From positions 39,740 to 103,739 of the forward strand of contig CALAFO010000053.1 of NCBI GenBank assembly GCA_937892545.1: a stretch of DNA of 64,000 nt, written 5' to 3'. Below, in pieces: positions 1-7,101 of this stretch. The position numbers and the translations under genes are program-made. The first letter of the stretch is position 1, and every line of letters begins with the position of its first letter. The notes under the pieces are model-generated. The model was not told where the DNA came from, searched no databases, and saw only the letters and a list, made by a program, of their open reading frames with translations. This stretch comes from Scatosoma sp002474405 (lineage in GTDB: Bacteria; Bacillota; Clostridia; Christensenellales; Borkfalkiaceae).

Positions 1-318
1 CTGAATCCGTCGGAACAGAAAAACATGACGGCGGCGCTTATAAAGATTTTGGATGAAACAAAAACTCCCGTGATTTTAATGGGCGATTTCAACGTAGAAC
101 CGCATGCGGAAGTATTGCAGCCGATTTACGGGCGCCTGCAAAGCGCGGCGGACGAAACAAATAATAAAGAATTTACGTTTTCGTCGTTCAATCCCGATCG
201 CGTAATCGATTATATTTTCGTTTCGAAAGAATTCACGGTGGAAAAGACGGAGGTCGTCTGCGTGCGCACGTCCGATCATCGTCCGTTTACGGCGCTGCTT
301 TCGTTGGAAACGAAATAA
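1..318 (+). CDS. Endonuclease/exonuclease/phosphatase (EEP) family protein, C-terminal part
   Basis: The reading frame is open from the first base, so the gene begins outside the window; about 105 residues remain. They carry the late EEP-fold motifs: GDFNVEP (metal and catalytic Asn/Asp), a VIDYIFVS block, and a terminal SDHRPF with the catalytic Asp-His pair. This family of metal-dependent phosphodiesterases includes secreted nucleases and sphingomyelinase-like enzymes. The N-terminus is missing, so substrate and cellular location cannot be told. The gene lies just upstream of the tRNA-Ser target of the integrated element and belongs to the host chromosome. Confidence 0.85.
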   Translation: MNPSEQKNMTAALIKILDETKTPVILMGDFNVEPHAEVLQPIYGRLQSAADETNNKEFTFSSFNPDRVIDYIFVSKEFTVEKTEVVCVRTSDHRPFTALLSLETK

Positions 319-363
319 AACGGTGCGCTTGATAAAAAAATTGAAAATACGCGTTAAAAAAGC

Positions 364-392
364 TTGCAAAATCTCGTGGAATGGTATATAAT
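364..392 (+). promoter_or_regulatory. Promoter of the tRNA-Ser gene
   Basis: TTGCAA (364-369) and TATAAT (387-392) are separated by 17 bases, a near-consensus sigma-A promoter. The tRNA starts 13 bases after the -10 box. Confidence 0.8.
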
Positions 393-404
393 AATAAAGC
401 TGTT

Positions 405-494
405 GCAGAGATGGCGGAGCGGTCGAACGCGCATGATTCGAAATCATGTTATGGGGTTACTCATACAAGGGTTCAAATCCCTTTCTCTGCGCCA
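405..494 (+). tRNA. tRNA-Ser (anticodon CGA)
   Basis: The 90-nt gene has a 7-bp acceptor stem (GCAGAGA with TCTCTGC), an anticodon stem CATGA/TCATG around a TTCGAAA loop (anticodon CGA), a long class-II variable arm, a T-loop with GGTTCAAATCC, and an encoded CCA. Its 3' 25 bases are duplicated at 16019-16043, so this gene is the integration site. The element restores a complete tRNA on its left side. Confidence 0.95.
470..494 (+). repeat. attL core (25-bp direct repeat within tRNA-Ser 3' end)
   Basis: The T-arm and acceptor 3' half of the tRNA through the CCA is identical to 16019-16043, and the sequences diverge right after the CCA. This is the usual product of tyrosine-integrase insertion into a tRNA 3' end. 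Confidence 0.9.
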
Positions 495-500
495 TTCCTA

Positions 501-540
501 CGGCTTTATGCAAAAAACATTGCATAAAGCCGTTTTTTTT
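501..540 (+). terminator. Rho-independent terminator after tRNA-Ser (element-borne)
   Basis: CGGCTTTATGCA pairs with TGCATAAAGCCG around a short loop and is followed by eight T. It lies inside the element, so integration replaced the host terminator, now at 16047-16093, with this one. Confidence 0.9.
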
Positions 541-587
541 GCGCATTTTTGAGTAGAAATCTGCTTTAAAAATACGTTTTTAGTGAG

Positions 588-595
588 GATTGGCG
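588..595 (+). repeat. Candidate integrase arm-type site, left
   Basis: GATTGGCG followed by TAAGATTTGGTTA resembles two copies beside attR (15822 and 15961), all in the same orientation. The similarity to the 15822 copy extends over about 20 bases. Short repeats near both att cores are typical of arm-type sites, but no binding is shown. Confidence 0.4.
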
Positions 596-632
596 TAAGA
601 TTTGGTTAACAAAAATCTTACTCAAGCCTTAT

Positions 633-1922
633 TTACGCGCGTGTTTCGAGTGTTGGAAACTCTACCAAATCCATCAGCTTGCGCATAAAATCGTCTGAAT
701 AGTGTATATATGTTTTCCCTACGAGTCGTTCCGGGCTATCCCCAAGCCATAATTCCACCAAATCAGACGTTTTGAATATTTGAGTTTCGCCCGAAAATTT
801 AGATTTTTCAAAGGATTGCGCGCAAATACTTGCAAATGTATGTCGCAGGCAATAAGCGGTTTTGTTGCAATCTCCCAGTAATTTTTTGAATAGCCGATCT
901 CTTGTTATGCGAGTACAATTAAATATAAGCGGTTTATCCCATTGTATCAATCTCTGTGCCTCTTTCGGTACGGGGATTTTTTTGTACTCGATTTTTCCTT
1001 GCTTTCGTTTGCGATTGCGAGCAATAAGGAAATCGCCTTCCCGGTGCGTTTCTTCGTCTATTTCGCAAGGGCGAAGTCCAAAGAAATAGAGCAAATATGC
1101 ACCCTGTTTGATTGGCTCAAATTCCGGTAATTCTACTTGTTTTAAGAAGGCATAAATTTCTTCTGTGGCTAAGGCTGCGCGCGATTGACGTTCAGCCCTT
1201 TTGAATGGGATAAGAGTAACGGGGTTATGTGCAATAATACCACTTGCAATTGCATACTTAAAAATACCATTAAAAAGAGTTCGCAAATCTTCGTATTTGC
1301 GGGGCTTTACAGATTTTAGAATTTTATCTAAATCACCTGTACGAACCAATGATATTTGTTTATTGCGGAGTGTTTCAGGCAATTCGCAAAAATTCGAGGA
1401 ATGTTTTTTTAACTCTCCTTCGGTGATAGTGCCTTTCTTGTACTGATACCATTCTTCAAAAACTTCTTTAAGAGAGTTTACTCTCGTTTTACATTGCTGC
1501 ACATGGTATTTCTCAATCTCGCTCGGTACGGTTTTAGCCAAGAACTTTCTTTTTGCTTCCGCTAAGTTAGTAGAAGAAGCTAAAATGCAGTAGCCGTTGC
1601 GGCGGTAACGTATTTCATAACAGAACCCGTTTTTGCCGCTTGGGCGTTTGAGTACGTGGGCGACAAGCCCGTTTAATATGAATTGCTTTTTGAATGTTTT
1701 CGACATATTATCAATTTCCTTTTTCGTGAATTTGATAGTAGCCGAAATTGCTTCCTGTTCATCCGAACGATAGCCGAAGCCATCGTTCTTTTCAATTTCC
1801 ATCGCCTTTTCTACAATCTCGTTCATCTCTTTCGCAAGGTGAACGATCTCTCCGCGCTGCCTTGCCAAAAGCAACCTCGTAGAAAAAGCGATTAAATCTT
1901 CGGATAATAGCGTGCCTTTCAT
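633..1922 (-). CDS. int: Tyrosine recombinase / phage integrase
   Basis: This 429-aa protein should insert and excise the element at the tRNA-Ser gene. The N-terminal half holds an arm-binding-like region, then a SAM-like core-binding domain (about residues 145-240). The catalytic domain shows the first Arg in GLRPCEI, the beta-hairpin Lys in a KRKQGKIEYKK stretch, LRHTFAS, and the nucleophile Tyr in TYIHYS near residue 405. The usual His before the second Arg is Cys (YCLRH), and the LGH position reads LGD; both are tolerated variations in the family. It sits about 140 bases from the attL core and reads toward it, as in many Firmicutes prophages. The start has GGGGATAGG upstream as a ribosome site. 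Confidence 0.92.
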   Translation of the reverse strand: MKGTLLSEDLIAFSTRLLLARQRGEIVHLAKEMNEIVEKAMEIEKNDGFGYRSDEQEAISATIKFTKKEIDNMSKTFKKQFILNGLVAHVLKRPSGKNGFCYEIRYRRNGYCILASSTNLAEAKRKFLAKTVPSEIEKYHVQQCKTRVNSLKEVFEEWYQYKKGTITEGELKKHSSNFCELPETLRNKQISLVRTGDLDKILKSVKPRKYEDLRTLFNGIFKYAIASGIIAHNPVTLIPFKRAERQSRAALATEEIYAFLKQVELPEFEPIKQGAYLLYFFGLRPCEIDEETHREGDFLIARNRKRKQGKIEYKKIPVPKEAQRLIQWDKPLIFNCTRITRDRLFKKLLGDCNKTAYCLRHTFASICAQSFEKSKFSGETQIFKTSDLVELWLGDSPERLVGKTYIHYSDDFMRKLMDLVEFPTLETRA

Positions 1923-1951
1923 TTTTCCTATCCCCTTTTTTATATCGTCAA

Positions 1952-1967
1952 AAACAAACGTTTGTTT
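1952..1967. promoter_or_regulatory. Perfect 16-bp palindrome upstream of int
   Basis: AAACAAACGTTTGTTT lies 30-45 bases upstream of the integrase start, between it and a minus-strand TATAAT-like box (1979-1984). The position suits an operator that represses integrase transcription. The binding protein is unknown. Confidence 0.4.
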
Positions 1968-2043
1968 GCCTTGATTATATTATAGCAGAGAAAAGTTGAC
2001 ATACGCCTGCGCTTTTTAAAAAATAATTGTAAAAATAATCAAA

Positions 2044-2394
2044 TTATTTTTCGCACATTATCCGAATCATTTGCAAGACTGTTTTCACGGCTTCATCGCC
2101 TTTTTTCTGCCGAAGCTGTTCGATGGTTTCGAGTATTTCCCATTCTTCGGGCGAAAGGGTGGTTTTGTGATTCCCCACGCCGAGTGCCTTATCCTCTTCC
2201 GTCCATTGCGGCTTTCCGAGCAGATAATCAACGGACACGCCGAAATAATCGGCGAGCTTTATCAGGGTTTCATATCCTGCTTGCCGTTTGTCGTTTTCAT
2301 AAGTGCAGTAGGCTTGTCGGGATACCCCGAGAATTTTCGCTACGTCTTCTTGGCGTAAGCCTTGCGCTTCTCGTAATTTTACTAAATTAGTCAT
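2044..2394 (-). CDS. XRE-family repressor (C1-like)
   Basis: The 116-aa protein has an N-terminal helix-turn-helix of the Cro/C1 type (residues 5-60, with LGVSRQAYCTYENDKRQAG and YFGVSVDYLLG). A short C-terminal helical part follows and may dimerise the protein. GGAGG lies 8 bases before the ATG. It is transcribed away from the early operon, and the intervening 230 bases hold a consensus rightward promoter and several palindromes. This is the classic arrangement for the lysogeny repressor. There is no peptidase domain, so induction is probably not by LexA-type self-cleavage. Confidence 0.88.
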   Translation of the reverse strand: MTNLVKLREAQGLRQEDVAKILGVSRQAYCTYENDKRQAGYETLIKLADYFGVSVDYLLGKPQWTEEDKALGVGNHKTTLSPEEWEILETIEQLRQKKGDEAVKTVLQMIRIMCEK

Positions 2395-2463
2395 TTGTTT
2401 TTACCTCCGAACAATATTATAAAAAATTTTTTCAAAAAATGCAACAAAAAGGCGCAAAAATAC

Positions 2464-2492
2464 TTGACAAGATACAAACAGTAGCATATAAT
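2464..2492 (+). promoter_or_regulatory. Rightward early promoter of the element
   Basis: TTGACA (2464-2469) and TATAAT (2487-2492) have a 17-base spacer, an exact consensus promoter. It faces the early operon, directly opposite the repressor gene. Confidence 0.85.
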
Positions 2493-2500
2493 ATAATCAA

Positions 2501-2576
2501 GATACGAAATGTATCACAAATAAATGTGTGCTACAAATAGTGTAGCAGTTTGTGCTATGATATAAGCACAAACTGC
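2501..2576. promoter_or_regulatory. Cluster of operator-like palindromes
   Basis: Three inverted repeats follow the early promoter: GATACGAAATGTATC (2501-2515), TGCTACAAATAGTGTAGCA (2529-2547), and a 12-bp stem GCAGTTTGTGCT/AGCACAAACTGC with an 8-base loop (2545-2576). The first shares GATACRAA with the promoter spacer (GATACAAA, 2471), so it is the best candidate repressor operator. The last could instead fold in RNA. Confidence 0.5.
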
Positions 2577-2622
2577 TTGACGAGTCAAGCAACGAATAAC
2601 CTTAAAAGGAGGAAATACAACA

Positions 2623-2830
2623 ATGCAGGAATACAAAGCGTATTTCGTAACGCATTACTTAAAACCGCTGTTACAAGCAGCGGAAGTGAATGTGAAAGAC
2701 GCGAGCTACCGCGAAGAAGATGACCGCGAATTAGTGCGGGCTTACGTACATAGACGGAAGCACAGAAGATATAAACGTATCGTGGGATAGCTTGATAGCG
2801 ATTACGCGCGACGTAATTAAAAATTTATAA
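2623..2830 (+). pseudogene. Frameshifted small early phage gene
   Basis: A start with AAAGGAGG gives 55 residues (to 2790). The first 43 end near LVRAYVH, after which the frame turns into a basic, unlikely tail. The +1 frame from 2747 instead continues sensibly for 27 codons to a stop at 2828-2830 (YIDGSTEDINVSWDSLIAIT, then RDVIKNL). The two parts together look like one acidic ~70-aa early phage protein. The shift falls in CTTACGTACATAG, where TAC is repeated, consistent with a 4-bp duplication. Function unknown; I call it broken rather than a programmed shift because no slippery sequence is visible. Confidence 0.6.
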
Positions 2831-2845
2831 ACGGGAGATGAAAAA

Positions 2846-3049
2846 ATGAATTTTAGAGAACTGTTAAAAAGCAAGCGATGGAATTATTCCACGGTGGCGC
2901 GCGCCATTGGTGAAGACCCCCGAACGGTGGGACAGTGGGGGCGGCGCAAATGTACGCCGTCGCCCGAAAAAATCAAAAAGATCGCGCAAACGCTTGAATG
3001 TACGACGGACGAAGTAATCGACGCGTTGCTCGTAAACAATAAAAATTGA
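2846..3049 (+). CDS. Small helix-turn-helix protein (Cro-like)
   Basis: The 67-aa protein is almost entirely one HTH: ELLKSKRWNYSTVARAIGE, then RTVGQWGRRKCTPSPEKIKKI and a terminal helix with TTDEVIDAL. GGGAG lies 9 bases before the ATG. As the first intact gene of the rightward early operon it probably acts as a Cro-type regulator opposing the 2044-2394 repressor, or as a small replication or excision regulator. Assignment rests on fold and position only. Confidence 0.75.
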   Translation: MNFRELLKSKRWNYSTVARAIGEDPRTVGQWGRRKCTPSPEKIKKIAQTLECTTDEVIDALLVNNKN

Positions 3050-3243
3050 AAGCAGACTCCGTTGTCGCGAAACAACGAAAGCCGACCGCGGGCGGCAAAA
3101 GTCCCGCGGAAAGGGTAGAAGTAATGTACAACGTAGAAGATCCGACGCTCGGGCTTTGTCAGGAAGATTACGAACACTTATTCTATGATGTGCCCGAAGA
3201 GGACAAGGAATATGAAGCCGAAGACGAGGAGGACGGGGAATGA
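3046..3243 (+). CDS. Small acidic early phage protein
   Basis: The frame can start at TTG 3046, overlapping the previous stop (65 aa), or at ATG 3124 (40 aa). The second is preceded by AAAGGG at about ribosome-site distance and I find it slightly more likely. The end of the protein is strongly acidic (repeated E, D and EEDGE) with no recognisable domain. Tight packing in the early operon (4-base overlap with the next gene) supports a real gene. Function unknown. Confidence 0.5.
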   Translation: MKADSVVAKQRKPTAGGKSPAERVEVMYNVEDPTLGLCQEDYEHLFYDVPEEDKEYEAEDEEDGE

Positions 3244-3404
3244 TTATTTTTGCGAACATAGAAAGGGCGATGGAAGCCTTGAAAGCGATAGCGCGCGAAC
3301 ATAAAACGGTTGCGAGCTTTATCCGGAAAACGCAGAGAATGGACAAGCAGGACAAACTTATGTACTTAGAAGGATTGCTTCACGAAGCGAAAGAGCTTGT
3401 GTGA
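3240..3404 (+). CDS. Small hypothetical early phage protein
   Basis: 54 aa starting at an ATGA overlap with the preceding stop. It is a mostly helical, lysine-rich sequence (start MIIFANIERAMEALKAIARE) with no known motif. Translational coupling to its neighbour and the downstream Sak4-like gene suggest an accessory early function. I do not recognise the family. Confidence 0.5.
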   Translation: MIIFANIERAMEALKAIAREHKTVASFIRKTQRMDKQDKLMYLEGLLHEAKELV

Positions 3405-3503
3405 AGTGCGGCGGCGAGAAGCCGCCGGATATGTGCCCAAAGGAAACACGCGGCGGTTCGATTCCGTCGGGGCGCGAAAAATACACTTTAAGGAGGCAAC
3501 ATT

Positions 3504-4604
3504 ATGCCATTTTACAAACCCTCGGAACTTACGTTCCAAAATCAGCGATTCTCGGCGATTTTATATGGAGCGCCGGGCACCGGGAAAACCACGCTTGCAT
3601 GTTCAGCGCCGAAGCCGCTTTTAATCGACCTTGACCGCGGCATACAGCGTATTAAAGCGCAGCATCGTCCGACATGCTTAATCGAAAAGACGTACGAAGA
3701 GCTTCTGAAAGACCTTGAAAGCGAGGAAATGAAAGAGTTTGAAACGGTCATCATCGATACGGGCGGCGCGCTCATAACGCTTTTGCAAGACTATGTGATG
3801 CGGAAAGATCCGATAAACAGAACGAAGTCGGGAACAATTTCGCAGAAAGGTTACGGGGCTGTAAAGCTTGAATTTCAGAGCCTTACGAACCGTCTGAAAA
3901 CAGTTCTGAACAAGAATATCATTTACGTGTTTCACACGGTGGAAGAAAAGAACAAAGAAGGCGTAGCGGTGCAAAGATTGCTTTGCGAAGGCTCGTCGAA
4001 AAATATCGTGTGGCAACCCTGCGATTTCGGCGGTTATGTGTTTATGAACGGTGATCAGCGCATGATCGGGTTCACGCCGACGGACGAATATTTCGCGAAA
4101 GGTTGTTACGGAATCAACGGAGTGAGAAAAATTCCCGCGCTGGGCGTAAACGACAAAAACGATTATATCACGAAGCTGTTCGAAGAAGCGAACGCGAACA
4201 TAGCGAAAGACAACCAATTTTTCGCGGCAGAGCGTGAGGCGTATGAAAACGCGATGGAACAGGGCAAAGCGATGATCGACTCATGGAAAACGCCGGAAGA
4301 GTTTACGAAAGCAAAAGAGGAATTGAAAAAGATTCCCCACGCGCTGACGTCGTTCGTAGAGCTGTGCGCGATTTGCAAACAGACGATTGCCGAGCTTGGC
4401 TTTCAATGGGATAGCGCAAAACACGCATACGTAGCGCCGAAGCCGGTGGAGAAAGGCGAGCCGAAGCAAGAGAAAGAAAAGCCGTTTGAAGAGGCAGGCG
4501 AAACACAGGAAAATTCCACGGCGAAGAAAGGCAAAGAAGCGGCGAAACAAGCGATCGATAAAATGATCGCCGAAGCGGAAGAGAGCGGAGAGAAAGCGGA
4601 ATGA
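3504..4604 (+). CDS. Phage RecA-like ATPase (AAA_24 / Sak4-type)
   Basis: The 366-aa protein has Walker A GAPGTGKTT at residues 22-30 and a Walker B-like TVIIDTGG near residue 85, followed by a RecA-like core to about residue 225. The C-terminal 70 residues are Lys/Glu-rich and low in complexity. The family (phage nucleotide-binding, AAA_24) contains Sak4 single-strand annealing ATPases used in phage recombination. The next gene is a PD-(D/E)XK nuclease overlapping by 4 bases, the usual exonuclease-recombinase pairing. AAGGAGG precedes the ATG. Confidence 0.8.
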   Translation: MPFYKPSELTFQNQRFSAILYGAPGTGKTTLACSAPKPLLIDLDRGIQRIKAQHRPTCLIEKTYEELLKDLESEEMKEFETVIIDTGGALITLLQDYVMRKDPINRTKSGTISQKGYGAVKLEFQSLTNRLKTVLNKNIIYVFHTVEEKNKEGVAVQRLLCEGSSKNIVWQPCDFGGYVFMNGDQRMIGFTPTDEYFAKGCYGINGVRKIPALGVNDKNDYITKLFEEANANIAKDNQFFAAEREAYENAMEQGKAMIDSWKTPEEFTKAKEELKKIPHALTSFVELCAICKQTIAELGFQWDSAKHAYVAPKPVEKGEPKQEKEKPFEEAGETQENSTAKKGKEAAKQAIDKMIAEAEESGEKAE

Positions 4605-5251
4605 AAGAGCGTTACTTAATAACGCAGTCGTTGCTTGCGGCGTGGTCGTACATATTCGACTGCGCCGAAGGAAGCGAAGACGAAGCGTTGGAAGATTTTC
4701 TGCGAGTGTTGAAGAAAGAGCCGGGCGAACAAAACGACGTAATGCTTCGCGGCATATCGTTTGAGAACGCCGTATACGCCACGCAATGCGGCGACAGAGA
4801 AGCCGCGGTGGAACACGCCGAAGAATGGGCGAAACGCGGTTGTGAAGAAGATGAAGCGGCTTGCGTGCGGATAATGGCAAAGAAACTCATAGGCGGGGCG
4901 TATCAGCTTACGGAATACAAAGAAAAAGAAATCGGCGGGATAACGTTTCTATTGATGGCGAAATGCGACTGGGTGCGCGCGGGGGTGATATACGATTGCA
5001 AGCGTGTAGAATCGTATGCGAACGTCGGGAAGTATTATTCGAGTGTGCAGCATCCTATGTATCTCGAAGTGATAGAAAGCGCGAGCGAATTTCGATACGA
5101 GATCTGCGACGGCAAAGACATATACGAAGAACGGTACACGCGGAAAGATATACCGCAACCGATTGAAAGCGTGATAGCCGAGTTTGTGGACTATCTGAAA
5201 ACGGAAAAGCTACTCGATACGTACAAAACGTATTGGAAGAGCAAGTATTAA
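4601..5251 (+). CDS. PD-(D/E)XK phage exonuclease
   Basis: The 216-aa protein carries a RecB-type nuclease signature: Glu55 in GISFENAVY, Asp123, and Asp132-Cys-Lys134 in a GVIYDCKRV strand. It overlaps the Sak4-like gene by 4 bases, so the two are probably made together and act in double-strand-end resection and annealing during element replication. Its length is normal for phage-encoded single-domain members. The exact substrate polarity cannot be read from the sequence. Confidence 0.75.
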   Translation: MKERYLITQSLLAAWSYIFDCAEGSEDEALEDFLRVLKKEPGEQNDVMLRGISFENAVYATQCGDREAAVEHAEEWAKRGCEEDEAACVRIMAKKLIGGAYQLTEYKEKEIGGITFLLMAKCDWVRAGVIYDCKRVESYANVGKYYSSVQHPMYLEVIESASEFRYEICDGKDIYEERYTRKDIPQPIESVIAEFVDYLKTEKLLDTYKTYWKSKY

Positions 5252-5269
5252 AAAGGGGGTGAGAAACGA

Positions 5270-6160
5270 TTGTCGAGAACACAATCGCAGGGGCTGGAAT
5301 TTTTCCCGCTTGAAGTCGATTTCTTCTCGGATAAAAAAGTCAGAATATTGAAAGCCCGATACGGGGCAGACGGATTGGCGATATATCTGTATTTGCTATG
5401 TATGATATATCGTGAAGGTTACTACACAAGGGTTGACGACGATTTTATATATGTTATTTCGGAAGAATTGAATATGTCTTCCGAAACGGTGCAGCAAGTC
5501 CTGGCATTCTTACTTAAACGGTCGATGTTCGATGAACAGCTTTTTAAGTCGGACGCTGTCTTGACGAGCGACGGAATACAAGAGCGGTGGCAAAAGGCGA
5601 TAAAAACCCGCGCCTTAAAGACACCGACAAAGGTCGAAAGTTATTGGCTTTTAAGTCAAGAGAACACCGCACCTTATATTAAATGCGCCCTTTTTGGTAA
5701 TTCTTCCGCGAAAAAAGGCTTTAATTCCGAGAAGAAAGAGTTTAATTCCGAGAATTATCCCTATAAAGAAAAGGAAAGTAAAGTAAATATAATCTCTACC
5801 CCCTATAATCCCCCAAAGGGGGAAGAGATAACGGCAGAAGAGAGCGGGCAGGCAAAGTTTTTCGCAAAGTTTCCCTCGGTGGTAATAGATAATTATTCTA
5901 CCGAGCTAAGAAGTCTTACAAACGAAGACTGGGCAATCATTATACAGCGTTTTGAAGAAAGCGAGTGGTTGCGGGAAAATTGCAGAACGCTTTCAATGCT
6001 ATGCCGGTTATCGAAACGGATCATCGCGGGCGAATACGCGCCGTTTAAGAAGCGAGCGCGGGAAGCGGAAGAACAGACGGAAGAACAGGAACGGCGGGAA
6101 CGCGCGGCATACTTTGAGAAGTTATGCGGAAAGGGAAAAGCGGAGGGTAAAAAGCAATGA
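5270..6160 (+). CDS. Replication initiator-like protein (DUF4373 / Lin1244-type N-terminus)
   Basis: The start is TTG behind AAGGGGGTGAG. Residues 1-100 match the phage replisome-organiser N-terminal domain (FFPLEVDFFSDKKVRILKAR, then LAIYLYLLCMIY), a winged-helix-like DNA-binding region. A charged linker and a DnaD-like C-terminal region follow (YSTELRSLTNEDWAIIIQRF). These proteins open the element's replication origin and recruit the helicase loader. The loader (DnaC-like) is the next gene, overlapping by 4 bases, which supports the role. Confidence 0.78.
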   Translation: MSRTQSQGLEFFPLEVDFFSDKKVRILKARYGADGLAIYLYLLCMIYREGYYTRVDDDFIYVISEELNMSSETVQQVLAFLLKRSMFDEQLFKSDAVLTSDGIQERWQKAIKTRALKTPTKVESYWLLSQENTAPYIKCALFGNSSAKKGFNSEKKEFNSENYPYKEKESKVNIISTPYNPPKGEEITAEESGQAKFFAKFPSVVIDNYSTELRSLTNEDWAIIIQRFEESEWLRENCRTLSMLCRLSKRIIAGEYAPFKKRAREAEEQTEEQERRERAAYFEKLCGKGKAEGKKQ

Positions 6161-7050
6161 GCGAATTAAAAGCGATCGGCGAAAGCTTCGGAAGCGACTG
6201 GGGAACGCGGGAACACTACGAGGCGGCGAAACGGGCGATTCTTACGAACTACGATCCGCAGACGGAATACAAAGCGGGCGATCTGATATATTGCCGTCAT
6301 TGCGGCGGGAAGAAAACGCTGGATATGCCGCAAAAGAACATATATCTGAAATGCGCGTGTAAGTGCGTGGAAAATCGTGCGAACCGCGAGAAATACGAAC
6401 GCGAGCAACGAGAGCGTGCGGCGGTATATCGGACGATGAACGAAAGCGTAGTGCCTGCGGACTGCGTAAACGCTTCGTTTTACGACTGGAACGCGGACGG
6501 AATGGCAGACACGACGGAAGAATACCTGACGGGCATAGAGCGTTGCGAAAAATTCTGTCTGAATTTCGGGCAAGTGCAAGAATCTGGGCGCGGGATATGG
6601 CTGTACGGCGTAGCGGATACGGGCAAGACGTACATAGCGGCGGCGATGCTGAAAACGTTGCAAAATAGCGGCGCAGCGGCGATATTCACCACGTTGTCAA
6701 GGATATTCGTAGAGATTAAAGCGACGTATAACAAAAACGCAACGGACACGGAAGAAGCGGTAATCGACAGATACACGGCGGCGGACTGCCTGATAATCGA
6801 CAATTTTACGGGAATCGAAGCGAGCAGGAAGCGAACGGACGTATTCGGCGCGGAAAAGCTGACGGAAATCATTTTGCGGCGATACGAGCGGAAGAAACCA
6901 ACGGTGATAACGGCGCGGCAGTCGCTGAAAGATTTGTTTATCGCGGGGCGAGTGCCGAGCGAGATAGTAGATAAAATGCAAAACAGGCTTGTGCCGATCT
7001 TATTGACGGGCAATCAACGGCGCGCGGTGCAAGCGCAAATCGAATTTTAA
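6157..7050 (+). CDS. DnaC-like helicase loader ATPase
   Basis: The 297-aa AAA+ protein has a variant Walker A, GVADTGKT (residues 151-158), and Walker B CLIIDNFTG near residue 208. A sensor-like Arg follows in the VITARQSLKDLF region. The N-terminal part has a cysteine cluster (CRHCG at 46-50 and CACKC at 66-70), a likely zinc site seen in phage DnaC-type loaders. It should load the host DnaB helicase on DNA opened by the preceding protein. This is the last intact early gene before the chimeric ORF. Confidence 0.85.
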   Translation: MSELKAIGESFGSDWGTREHYEAAKRAILTNYDPQTEYKAGDLIYCRHCGGKKTLDMPQKNIYLKCACKCVENRANREKYEREQRERAAVYRTMNESVVPADCVNASFYDWNADGMADTTEEYLTGIERCEKFCLNFGQVQESGRGIWLYGVADTGKTYIAAAMLKTLQNSGAAAIFTTLSRIFVEIKATYNKNATDTEEAVIDRYTAADCLIIDNFTGIEASRKRTDVFGAEKLTEIILRRYERKKPTVITARQSLKDLFIAGRVPSEIVDKMQNRLVPILLTGNQRRAVQAQIEF

Positions 7051-7054
7051 AAAA

Positions 7055-7070
7055 TTGCAGTCGAATGCAA
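7055..7070. repeat. 16-bp palindrome, copy 1 (imperfect)
   Basis: TTGCAGTCGAATGCAA lies between the helicase-loader stop and the ribosome site of the chimeric ORF. It differs from the copy at 13146 by two bases. The flanking A-rich leader and the spacing to the start codon also resemble that copy. Confidence 0.6.
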
Positions 7071-7101
7071 AAAAATAAAAACCCAAGGAGAAACAAAAAC
7101 A

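Noticed and set aside
3440..3480. GGTTCGATTCC with a 5-bp stem, looking like a tRNA T-arm
   Set aside because: No matching acceptor, D or anticodon arms are present upstream; it lies in the short leader before the Sak4-like gene and is probably chance.
3401..3634. GTG-started 77-codon frame with a few Cys
   Set aside because: It overlaps the start of the Sak4-like gene for 130 bases in another frame and has no ribosome site of its own.
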